From NCBI RefSeq assembly GCF_004027225.2, contig NC_044291.2, positions 10,028,707 through 10,092,706 of the forward strand: 64,000 nucleotides of DNA. Direction: 5' to 3'. The position numbers were made by a program, and so were the translations under genes. A model generated the notes under the pieces. That model was not told where the DNA came from and made no database searches. It saw only the letters and a list, made by a program, of their open reading frames with translations. This DNA comes from Strigops habroptila. Lineage: Eukaryota; Chordata; Aves; Psittaciformes; Psittacidae. Below, in pieces: positions 1-42,860 of this stretch (position 1 is the first letter of the stretch; each line of letters starts with the position of its first letter).

Positions 1-170
1 CCAACCTGGCCTTGAACACTGCCAGGGATGGGGCAGCCACAGCTTCTCTGGGCACCCTGTGCCAGCGCCTCAGCACCCTCACAGGGAAGAACTTCCGCCT
101 TTTAAGTTTTAAGCCATTCCCCCTTGTCCTATCACTACAGCCCCTGATGAAGAGTAAATCGAAGTCCCTT
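1..170 (-). mobile_element. CR1 LINE fragment (cut by the window edge)
   Basis: Reverse complement of the CR1 3' region (matches GTGTTCAAGGCCAGGTTGGA and the block before it). The element's 3' end lies outside the window. Confidence 0.85.
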
Positions 171-279
171 TTCACACCCCTGGATCAAGGAGATCCCTTC
201 CATGCCCACCAGTCCCAACCCCATACCCCTCCACAGCAGCACCCTTTGCCCCATGTCTGTTCCACCCCAGACCACTTAC

Positions 280-563
280 TGGTGCGCTTCCTGCCCAGGC
301 GCCGCTGGGCTGGCCGGGTCCACACCTTCTTGTCAGCCACTCTCGCCCTTCCGACACAGGATAGCATGGAATACTGCGGGGGTATTCCCGAAGCACTTGT
401 GTCCTCGGGACGTACTCGCTGGGGTGGTCCCGGGGCTCAGGATCCATCTGCATCATGGTCAGCTCTTCCTCTGTCAGCTCTGGCTTCAGCCGGGGCAGTC
501 TGGGCTGGAGGATGGGGTCAGGAAAGCTCGTTGTAGCCCCAGCTCTCTCATAGGGAAAGTACC
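280..563 (-). CDS. CIMIP2A: CIMIP2A-like, next downstream exon (gene continues past the left edge)
   Basis: 284 nt, acceptor CAG 566-564, donor GTAAGT at 279-274. The phase joins exactly to the exon at 2703-2896 (split Gly codon) and ends at phase 0. It encodes YFPYERAG, PRLPRLKPELTEEEL, MMQMDPEP, SEYVPRTQVLREYPRSIPCY and a Gly/Pro/Ser-rich end. The Pro-rich low-conservation body suits the middle of a FAM166A-type protein, but I recognise no motif in it as firmly as in the other exon. The last 25 residues look compositionally odd and another donor is possible. Confidence 0.6.
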
Positions 564-1651
564 CTGCGGAATGGACACTGAGGTGAGGGAAAGGAGTGGC
601 TGAACAAGGGATTCCCATCACCCTGGGCCTCAGCCCTCCCATAGCCTCTGTAGTGAAGGAAAGGAGCCTGGACGTCAACAGAGTCTGTGAACATATCCCT
701 TGAGTGCCATCAGCCCATCCAGTGAACCATCCTGCACAGGAAAACTGCACAAAGAGAAGCTCGATAACTTAGAATTTAATTTAAATGACACCTAAATTAT
801 AAAATACCATCAACTGAGCTATAAAGAATGGGACAAAAACCCCAAATATCCTTTTCTCCACATGGCTGTGTCAGTGCACCCCAAACACAGACCCCACGGA
901 TCCAGCACTGCCATGAGCTCTCTGATCTCCATCATGGAAAATACCCCAAAAGATGCCAGGCAAGGTTGCAGTGAAGGGTTTAAGGAACCCCTCACTGACA
1001 GCAGGAGCTGGGCATGAAGTTACCAGCAGCACCCATCACTTCCCAGTGAGCACCAAACAAGAGCTCCCAGCTCTAACGTTGGAGATGACATCAGGGTTGG
1101 TGAGGAGAGAGTGGAATGAGGACAGGATAATGAGAGAGAGCAAGTGGGTCAACTGGTTAGTTGGGTCCATCTAAATTACAGTTTAATCCAAGGAAATGCA
1201 AATATAAATGTCCAGGAATGAAGCCTGTAAATACCATCTGTGTGGTGGAGACTTGGCTCCTGGAAAACAGAGCTGGGATGGACAGAAAGGCTGGAAGATT
1301 CCAAGAAGCTACATGGCACAAATTCCCAGTGAGAAATGGGAAAGCATTGCTTTGGTGTGGTCATCCCCAGGGAAATGGAGACCCAGATCCTGCTGGGAAT
1401 GTTACCCTCAGCCTGGAGAAGACTCACTCCCACTGAACAGGGCATCCACATGGTATGGTACATGGCACACATCTCCAAGGGACAGATCATGGGGTGGCTG
1501 CTGCTGCAGCCTCCTTTGGGTCTGCTCCGCGAGGACCAGGCTCTTTGCCCAGAAGTGCTGGGACTTGGTAGGAAATTCCTGCAAATTCCCAGTGTTGGGA
1601 ATCTAGAGGAGCATGTCTCAGTGTCTGATGGAGGAGATGGGGCCTGTGAGC

Positions 1652-1695
1652 AGGGAAGGAGAGAAAGGGAAAGAGGGAAAGGGAAAGAGGGAAAG
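1652..1695. repeat. Purine-rich simple repeat (GGGAAAGA-type)
   Basis: Imperfect GGAAA/GGGAAAGA units, purine-only over about 40 bp. Low-complexity DNA. Confidence 0.7.
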
Positions 1696-1866
1696 CCCAC
1701 ACAAGCCCATGTACTGAGCTGAGTTAGGAGCAGCAGGATGCAAAACGAGTCACAAGCTGTAGTAGCTCTGAGGAGAACAAGCTCTGCACCAGGCGGGTCA
1801 GACAGGAAAGGGTCGGAAGCAGCAGAACTGACTGTCCCCAGAGAGGTGGATTTTAGCCTGCGGAAT

Positions 1867-2418
1867 TGTGCTGGATTGACTGGGGTAGTTCATTGTCTTC
1901 ACAGTAGCTGGTGCGGGCGATGGTTTGGGTTTGCGCTGCAGTGTTGCTCACACAGGGATGTTTCAGTCACTGCTGAGCAGCACTTACACAGAGCCAGGAC
2001 CATCTCCGCTCCTCACCCCATTAGTGAGCAGGCTGGGGGGGCACAAGGAATTGGGGAACACAACAGGACAGTGACCCCGACTGACCCAAGGGATATCGCA
2101 GACCATATAACACTGTGCACAGCAATAAAACTGTGGGGATGTTGGTGGGGGCTGCTGCTTGGAGGCTGTCATCACACAGTGATGGTGAGCAACTGTTTCC
2201 ATTGGCATCGCTTGTCTTGCCTGGGGTTTATTTCTATCTTTTTGGTATTTTCCTTTTCATTACAATTTATTACTATTTTTCTATTCCAATTATTAAACTG
2301 GTTTATTTCAACCATTGAGTTTTCTCACTTTTATCCTTCTCATTCTCCCCTGTCCTGCTGCAGGGGGTGAGTGAGTGGCTGTTGGGGTTTAGTTGCTGGC
2401 TGGGGTTAAACCACAACA
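1867..2418 (+). mobile_element. Solo endogenous-retrovirus LTR (avian ERVL-like)
   Basis: 552 bp starting TGTG and ending AACA, flanked on both sides by the 5-bp duplication GGAAT (1862-1866 and 2419-2423). The 3' half has the pattern common in avian genomes: T-rich R/U5-like tract, AATTATTAAACTGG, GAGTTTTCTCACTTTTA and a terminal GGGGTTAAACCACAACA. No internal viral genes are present, so this is the product of LTR-LTR recombination. Family name is from memory of similar avian LTRs; the TG...CA ends and duplication are seen directly. Confidence 0.85.
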
Positions 2419-2702
2419 GGAATACGGAAGAATTTCATGATGTACCAAACCATCATCTGTCTTCATCTAGCAGGAGATAACCTGGAAACTTAAATTTCTC
2501 CTCCCTACTCCATCAAATGCCGATGTGAGAAGCCCCGTGCTCAGCTCTGGCTCCGCACTGGTGCTGCTGCACCAGACCTGTGATTGCTCCATGGAAAACA
2601 CCCCATTTCACACCAGGAGCCTTCCAAGGACACGCTGCTCGTGCTTGGACCCGTGCTCATTGAAGCAGAGCCCATCCAGTGATGGGACCGGGTTGTGCTC
2701 AC

Positions 2703-2896
2703 CTGGGCGCCCGGGGAGGTAACCCTGGACCCCGTGCTTCGTCCCGCTGAAGTCCTCAATGAACTTCTGCTTCTTCAGCGGCGCCAGCAGAGCGCGGGGG
2801 CTGCGGGCAATGGTGGGGTCGGTCAGCAGGCGGTACGTGGTTCTGCCAAAGGTCTCTCCGAACTGGAAGTTGTACTGAGGGATGAAGCCGTCATAG
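2703..2896 (-). CDS. CIMIP2A: CIMIP2A (FAM166A)-like ciliary microtubule inner protein, internal exon
   Basis: 194-nt exon with acceptor CAG 2899-2897 and donor GT 2702-2701. It encodes YDGFIPQYNFQFGETFGRTT, then YRLLTDPTIARSPRALLAPL and KKQKFIEDFSGTK. The Gly-Phe-(Ile/Val)-Pro-Gln/FGxTFGxTT pattern is the repeated motif of the CIMIP2/FAM166 family, and LLTDP, SP and KFIEDFS match my recollection of FAM166A in order. Family members line the lumen of ciliary and flagellar doublet microtubules. The phase calls for two bases from an upstream exon, probably ending Pro-Gly as in HYIPG-Y. I did not find that exon between here and the receptor gene. Same strand as, and downstream of, the receptor gene. 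Confidence 0.72.
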
Positions 2897-5800
2897 CTGG
2901 GGAGGAAACCAAAGAAGAGCAGTCACTGAGGTGGTGCCGGAAGGCCCACTGGTTGGGTATCTGCTTTAGAGCTTTTGTGCACTGGGAAGGCCACAGCCAG
3001 GAGCACACGGGGGTTGGAGTACGCGAGCCCAGGGAGGTGATTGTACAGGGATGTGCCTGGAGCGGGAACGAGAACTGGAGCAGCAGCTCGAGGGGAGCAT
3101 GGAGCAGATGAAGCCAGGCAGGTGAGTGCGTGCATGCATTTGCACATGTGTGTTTTTACATGTCAGCATGAAAACTGGCTGATGGATTTACAGGCGTGTG
3201 TAGGCACAGGCTCGATGCTTTGGTTCATGCAGAAATACAGAGAGTGGCAAAAGCAGCACCTGCAGATGGGAAAACTTCATGAGTCTCAGACTGGTTTGTG
3301 TTGGAAAGGACCTTAAAGCTCATCCGGTTCCAACCCCCTGCCACGGGCAGGGACACCTTCCACTGGAGCAGGTTGCTCCAAGCCCCTGTGTCCAACCTGC
3401 CCTTGAAGGCACATTTACAGTGTGGGCTGCAGTCACTGCGACAGCCCCCCCAGTTAAAATACCACTTCCAGTTAAACACGCTTCTGTCCTAGATGTTGCT
3501 CTCCCTCTCTCTGTGTGTTACTGGGAATTCCCAGTGTCCCTTGTTCAACACTGACACTCAAATCAGACAAACTCCTGCAGGACACGCTGCTCCTCCGCTC
3601 CCCAGCGCCTGTGCAGGCAGTTGGGCTCTTGGGTGGCTCTGGGTGCTGGAGCTCTGGCTCTGCTCCTGAGTCCACCAGCACAGATCAGAAGCTTCAGCTA
3701 TTCCCGGTGCCACATTTCCCCACAGTGATGTTATTCCACCTCTGAAGAAGAAAGGTAGAGCTGCCAGTTGCAATGTGCAGACAGAAAAACTCAATCCGTG
3801 AGCCCACTGCCTACCCAGGAATAAAGCCAGATGATGCATGAGGATCATAAGATGATGAGTAAGTACTTTCCCTTCCAAATACTTTAAACAACAGCAATCA
3901 GAGCCGTGCATTTCCACTTGGCAAGTGTTCCCATTTTGCATGCAGGATCTCAGCAGCAGCTCAGTGGCTCATGCCCATTGATTTTCAATAGGTCTTGCAA
4001 CATGGGAAAGCTACACCAGGACGATAAAGCTGAGCAAGAGCACGAATGGCTTAGCCCAGGTAATGACAGGGTGGCTGGAGGGCTGGGGAAAGATTCAATT
4101 CATGACAGTTAAAAGAGAGGTAAGTGGAGGAGCTCGGCTGAGTCAGTCTGGGGTTATGGAGAAGGGATCTGCCACGGAGTGAACAAGTGCTGCGCTCAAA
4201 GCCGTGGTGCTGGGGAAGAGACGGGTCTCAGTGGGGCTGTTTGGCCTCCTCTTGCCTTGTATTTGGATTAGGAATCCAGAGGGATTCCCTGTCCCTGCAG
4301 CTGCTCATCTCACCCCACGCTGGCTTCCCTAGGGCTGAGCCCTTTCACTTGCCTCTTGCTCAGCCCTATCTCTGCCATCGCCACTCCCAAACAGCAGCAC
4401 CAAAACCTGCTCCACCATCCTGGTCACCGGGAAGAGCCTTGGCCCTGGGCCTGTCCTTGCTGGGCTCCACACCCTGTCCAGCTCTGCAGGGATGGGGCTG
4501 TGCCCAGGGCCCATGGATTTACCCCTTCTCTGTGCACCACGTCCTTCCCAAACCGTCACACTCCTTGGGTTTGGCTTCCCAATGCTCCTCAGCACTGCGG
4601 TGGCATTTTTAAAGCCCTGTCTGTGACCCTTGCCCAGCACGAGTGACAGCAGCAATTTTGATGTCCTTGTGTTTGCAGGTTCATGGGCACGGCCCATGGG
4701 ACAACTGGTGAGATGCTGTGATGCAGCATCTTCCTCCTCCTCCTCCCGCCAGCACCCAGCAGGGTGCAGGGTCTGCTGGCTCTGGTGATGCCCTTCAGAC
4801 AGCTCCTCCCTGTGCTCAGCACCCAAAGCAGATGCAAAGCAGCACCTGTAGGGGTGACACCGCGAGCCTGCACAGCCCTGCAAAACGCAGGAGCAGAATT
4901 GAGTTCCTCTTCCTCCTCCCTTCAGCTGCTGAAGCAGCAGCCCCAGCTCCTGTGCCTGTATTAGGGCTTGAAGCTGCTTCTGGGTTCTGTCTGCAGGCAG
5001 GAGCAGGCAAGGGGAAGGTCTGAGGCTTTTGGAGGTGCAAGCCCAGCCACAGCTTCTTCCTTGCTGCTCCTCATCCTTCCCCAGCCGCTGCCAGCACGGC
5101 TCTGACAGGGTGGCAGCACACACGGAGTCACATATCACATCGTTCAGACAACCACACAACACAAACTGTGTTCAACACACCCAGCCCCAGAGCTTATGTA
5201 AGCCTGGGAGATGGGGAGATCAGTCACGGAAAAATCCTGCACGCTGCTGTGATGGGAAGGTCTGATCTGAGCAGCAGGAGCGTTGCTAAAGAAGGGAACA
5301 TGCTCCACACTATCTGCAGCTCGGGGTCTGCCTGTGCTGGTGCTGCATCTGCAGCCGTGTGGGACAAACCTGGTCTGTCACAGCCCCTCTGCCCCAGGAC
5401 ATCGTCCTGACGCCCTTCGGAGCCAGCTTCAGGCTGGACTAATCCCAGTGGTTTTGTACCAACAGACACTTGTGCGCTGGGGCTGCCCATGAGGAACATC
5501 TGGCACAACTGTCCCATGGGCTACAAGCCTTCAGCCACCTCAGGGGCCATCCATGTGCCATGAACATACCTCCCAGCACGGGGTACCAGGAGACTGCACA
5601 CACCATTTCCCTCTGTCACCACAAAGCCAGTCCACTTACTTCTGCCATTCCTGTCTTACCTTTTAACCAACAACTCATCACCTCTCACCATGACAGTTTG
5701 GCTGCTTCTTTCCAAGCCTTTGAAGGAGAACATCACAAAAAGCTTTGGAAACCCCCCCTAACTGCATATGAACCAGACCACAGCATCCAGCCACCGGCTC

Positions 5801-7689
5801 TTCAAAGAGCTTGATCCAGCAGCGGGACTGTGCTCTGACCAATTTGACAGGAGTGCATCATGCCTATGCAAATACTTATTCAAAGATGATCTTCAGACAT
5901 CCTTGATGCAAAAGTTATGGCTGTTTGGAAGCCAACCCCTGCACACCTGCCCTGGTGCCATTTGGCAGCTTAAAATGAATGAAAAAGTGGGGGAAAAAAG
6001 AACAATTTTGGCACTATGGCCATGTCTTTAGTTGTACCCTGTTACAACGTGGTGTTTCTTACATTGGAGCCCCATCTCCTTTGGAGCCCTGTTACATGGA
6101 GTATTTAATAGTGTCTTTCAAATAAAACCAACCAACCAACTTACCATGAATCAGAATTACTGATCCCAATGGGAGCTATTTGCATTGAACAGACATTTTG
6201 GATGAACTTACCCAGGGATATGGTAGGGATGGGAAGGGAAGATGCTATTTTCCTTCGAGGCTGCCATGGCAATGCAGCAGCTCTGGGTGGTGGGAGGAAG
6301 GAGTTGCAGCACGATGCAGTCGCCTGGGAAACCTCTGTGATGCACCAGGAGCTGTGTTGTGTCGGGCCTGACAATGCTCCCAGCTCCTCAGGTTTGCCTG
6401 GACACGTCTTTTGTTTCCCCCCATCTGGAAGTTCTGGATGAGCAGGGAGACGTTTGTCAGGTCTCCTGAAGGCTCACAGCCCCTGTGGCAGCTGTGCCAG
6501 ATGTTGCCCACCAGCAGCCCCAGCACAGCTCTGGAGAGCCCCGGTCACTGAGCTCAGGGATTCCCCACGCTGCAGGGGAAGGCTCAGCCCTCCTCTCCCT
6601 TGGTGCCTCCTGCTCTGGCTGTGTGAGGATGCAGCCCTTTGCTTCACACACAACAAGGGTTGTTCCCATTCCCAACATCATATGGTCACATCCTGTGTGT
6701 GGTGGGGCTCACTCCCTCCAGCTGAAGGCAGGCACAGAACAGGGGGTCTCCTGCACTGAGCAGCCACCGCAGCCAGTACATCACAGACCACAGTGCCGTG
6801 AGCACCAGCATCGTTTCACCAACTGCAGTACCTGCAGCGAGGCTGGTTCACTGCCAAGGTCCCTCTATGGCCTCGAGGAGCTCAGCCATGGGGCTGCCAG
6901 AACCATTTTAAGCTACTAACCAGAAACCAGAGAGTTCTCAGTTGTTCAGGTGCCTGTTCCTCCACCCAAAATCTTATCTGAGATAAAATTCCTGCTTTGA
7001 CTCTTGCACCTTGGTACCTAATGAGGGATCTGGTAGTTTCCAGCCTTTACAGATGTACTGAGTTTGCCCAGCTCCTGAGCAATACCAAGGGACAGCCCTC
7101 TCCAGCAGCCTCAGGTCTGCAGTGGATGAATGAGGGGAATGATGGCTCTTCTCAGAGATTCACAGTGAAGGACCGGGAGGTGACAGGCACAAGATGCACC
7201 GAGGGGAAGGCCCAGTGGACACAAGGAGGAAACTCTCCTCCATGGGAGCAGCACAGCCCTGGGGCAGGGGTGGCATCTCCATCCTCGGAGATCTTCAAAG
7301 CCCAGATGGGCAAGGCCCAGAGCACCCACTGGAGCTTTGTGGTTAGCTCAGCTTTTAGTGGGCAATTTGATAAGAGGCCTACAAAGGTTCCTCCCAGCCC
7401 AGATCATCTTCTGATTTTAACAGGAAGAAACTGCTTACTGCAATGCAGCACTATCACAACACCAAACAATGATCCCACACTGGTCCAGGTCCCATCAGCC
7501 TGAGGGGGTCCAGGCCAGCATCATCCCAGCACTTCCAGAAAATCCCTTCAAAGCTCACTCCTTCAAATGGCCAGTGGCTGCTCCTTCAAACCTGGGGTCC
7601 CAAGATTATCAAAGCGTTACTGAACAATCCAAGAACGTATCTGTGCTCAGTGCAGGCACCTGGGTAAAAGAATAAAGTAGAAATCACTT
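2897..7689. other. Interval between CIMIP2A-like exon and DDR2-like 3' end
   Basis: Apart from the CR1 piece at 3285-3420, I see no supported gene or RNA. The missing N-terminal exon of the CIMIP2A-like gene should lie here. Long frames such as 4329-5162 (minus) have biased, family-less composition. A plus-strand AATAAA at 6121-6126 has no associated gene. Confidence 0.5.
3285..3420 (-). mobile_element. CR1 LINE 3' end fragment
   Basis: Reverse-oriented CR1 3' terminus: the block around CCACGGGCAGGGACACCTTC followed by TTGCTCCAAGCCCCTGTG. Short 5'-truncated copy. Confidence 0.85.
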
Positions 7690-7710
7690 TTGTCAAGGTT
7701 ATCGTCAGAA

Positions 7711-7716
7711 TTTATT
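7711..7716 (-). terminator. Candidate poly(A) signal AATAAA (distal)
   Basis: Canonical AATAAA on the minus strand about 2.25 kb after the stop codon, followed by a stretch with TGATTT-type T/G residues. Motif only. Confidence 0.3.
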
Positions 7717-8601
7717 GATATGAGAGAAACTTTGTATGTCAACATGTCAACGGAGGAACAGCGCGTCCTGATGGAACAAGTACAAAGCCCATCCAGGTGA
7801 CCTTACAGTGCTCCGGCACCTCTGAACTCCAAAGTACAGGAGATCACACCCACAGCTGGGTGTTGCTTGGGTACACTGTCTGGGATAGGATAGAAACACT
7901 CCAGATATACAATCAACGTGTGGTTTGCCAGCACCCACCCAGTGCCCCACGGGTTGCAGCAGCGACCACACTGGCTTTGACTCCCATCAGCCAGCTCCAA
8001 ACAGACACTGCACATGTAACAGCAACTCCTCATGGCCCCTCCAAAGAGAAGAAATACCTATTTGGGGGTGAGATCCACCTGAGCCCTTGCAGGGAGATGG
8101 GGTGACTTGGACCCTCTAGCGCAGAGGACCAGCTCAGATGGAGGTGCTGGGGAACCCCACACCGGGTCTGTGGTGGGACAACCTGGGTCCTACCAAGTGA
8201 GCCGCAACTGGGAATCTTCAGGATGGAGTTTGTCCTGCCTGGGGAGCAGCCACAGCCACGCTCCAGCCCGGTACCTGCCAATGCAGCAGCAGGTTATTCC
8301 TTTCAACATAACATTTATCCTCATATTCTAAGTGTTTGGACATTCCCCCTCCCAGCAGTGCCCTCCCAGAGAGCTCCTAGCACAGCCATTCACACTGAGC
8401 TTGTGGCCAAGATAAAAAACTATCTCATCATCCTTACTGAAAATATATGCTATGCTGGATGCTGTCTGAAAAGCACCAAGTGCTGAGCTTTCATCCTCTC
8501 CCAGCTTATGAAATACTTGGTTTGGTCCTAAGTATCTTGGCTAAAGGATTAGAGAGGGAATAGCAGAGTATTCCCCAGGCACTGGGTAAATCCTCAATGG
8601 A

Positions 8602-8607
8602 TTTATT
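8602..8607 (-). terminator. Candidate poly(A) signal AATAAA (middle)
   Basis: Canonical AATAAA on the minus strand about 1.36 kb after the stop codon. No strong GT-rich element follows. Motif only. Confidence 0.25.
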
Positions 8608-9558
8608 GTAGAGCTGAATTCTCTCCCTCCCTCCCTCCAAATAGATTTCAGAGCCCTCTAAAATCCTCCAGAGAATGAGCTGTTTGTCACAGGACAAACA
8701 AAAAATAACCCCAAGTTCCATGGTCTCGTGTTGTGCAGGAAGCACCCGAAACAGGACACAAACCCAAACTAAGGGGATGTGTCAGTCCCACCTCCCGAAG
8801 CCAGATTTGATCGTGGCATGAAGGAGCCTGGGCCCAAGTGCATCTGCCTGGCCTGAACCCTGCCACAGACCTGAAGAGGAACCACGAACACTCTACATGT
8901 ATGTTGGGGCGTGTGCACACGTGTGTGCTGAGGGACAACCCGTACTCTGCTCCTCCTCTCACATGAGCTATGACAAGTGACATGGTGGGTTCTGCTCACA
9001 GCCATTCGGTTTCGCCAGATCTAAGTTCCCTCTGCACAGGTAACAGCATTGACTTAGAGATCTCATATTAATGGGTACTTATACAGGATTAATTGCACAT
9101 CAGTCCATTGTGGCTACAAGTTCATTAGGCTAATGAATCTACATAGTGACAGTAGTACAGTATCAGCTACGTTTCAATACAAACTCCCTAGCCTAGCCTT
9201 AATCTGTAGGTCAAAAGAAGATCTTCCACCACCATGATCTTCCTACAACCTTTAACATTCATTTTCAAAGTTATTTTTCTAGAAAACAAACAAAATCCAG
9301 TGTGGGGAAAACGCACATATAGAACAAAAGCAGTGCTTAACAACCACAGGAAAAAAGAACATCAGCTTGGACTCTGGGATCAGCATCCTCTATACACCCT
9401 GGCAGTGTTACTTCCAAAGGGTTGCTAAATGCTCCGTCAGTTCTCAAGTCCATAAAAGCATTTCCTAGCTCTAGACGTTTCTAGTCTCTCACTATACATA
9501 TTGTCTGTAGCAAGAGCATACAGAAACACTTGCTAATGTGCACAAGACTTCCATTTGA

Positions 9559-9564
9559 TTTAAT
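9559..9564 (-). terminator. Candidate poly(A) signal ATTAAA (proximal)
   Basis: ATTAAA on the minus strand about 410 nt after the stop codon, followed within about 60 nt by GT-rich sequence (GTGTTTCTGTATG). Motif only. Confidence 0.3.
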
Positions 9565-9969
9565 GGAATAGTTTTAGAAGACTGAAGTCTTTACTTGTAG
9601 AAATCTGTTTGTGAGTGGTAGCGCTCTCACCGACCGGCAGCTTCTGTTCCACCCAGGAGAGAGCTCCAAGTCCCTCAAGGTTTTACTCATCTGTTTTGCC
9701 CAAAGGTGTGTGGGTATCCAAGAAAACCCCTCTCACAGTATTCCCAGGAAATGATTCAGAAGAGGAGATGATTTTTCAACCAAATGAGATCCTCTGGTCT
9801 TGCATGTCAGACCATGGCCAATAGAATGAGCAGCTGCCATGGACGTCTCAACTTAAATACGGTACAGTCAAGGGAGGAGAGCAAGGTGGCCTGACCATCT
9901 TCTGTGAGGTACAGGCAGAGAGGCACCAAAGTCACTCTGTTCTCAACAGTTTGTCTCTTTTTCCTGGAG

Positions 9970-42786
<32,817 letters not shown>

Positions 42787-42813
42787 GGTAGCGATCGGAG
42801 GCGCTGCGCAGGG

Positions 42814-42852
42814 TCAGATGGGTGCGAGTCCTTCAGACACAGCAGCTGCCAT
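42814..42852 (-). promoter_or_regulatory. Upstream ORF (12 codons) and start-stop ATGTAG in the DDR2-like 5' UTR
   Basis: Just after the presumed acceptor the transcript reads ATGTAG (42858-42853), a minimal start-stop. Next comes ATG at 42852 opening MAAAVSEGLAPI and a TGA at 42816-42814, 27 nt before the main ATG. If this exon is used as inferred, both would be met by scanning ribosomes before the receptor start and could lower its translation. The sequence is certain; regulatory use is inference. Confidence 0.4.
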
Positions 42853-42860
42853 CTACATCT

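Larger units (their letters stand above)
564..2702 (-). other. Intron of the CIMIP2A-like gene
   Basis: 2.1-kb intron between the two phase-matched exons. It holds a purine-rich simple stretch at 1652-1695 and a solo ERV LTR at 1867-2418. Nothing else is recognised; ORFs here have no family match. Confidence 0.6.
7690..9969 (-). other. Probable 3' UTR and flank of DDR2-like
   Basis: The stretch after the stop codon is non-coding, AT-rich between about 9.0 and 9.95 kb, and free of recognised repeats. The true transcript end is unknown. Candidate poly(A) signals at three points would give 3' UTRs of about 0.4, 1.4 or 2.3 kb. Confidence 0.4.

Noticed and set aside
2966..3169. Possible N-terminal exon of the CIMIP2A-like gene (frame containing RHIP near 3056)
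   Set aside because: The only nearby GT (in CCTGTACAATC) is a poor donor and its phase does not join the exon at 2703-2896.
4329..5162. 277-codon minus-strand ORF
   Set aside because: No motif, low-complexity Gln/Ser/Gly-rich composition, several overlapping frames on both strands. Treated as chance.
5567..5600. Donor-like GGGAG|GTATGT on the minus strand as an alternative N-terminal exon for the CIMIP2A-like gene
   Set aside because: Phase 2 joining is possible, but there is no in-frame ATG before stops and the residues do not match the family start.
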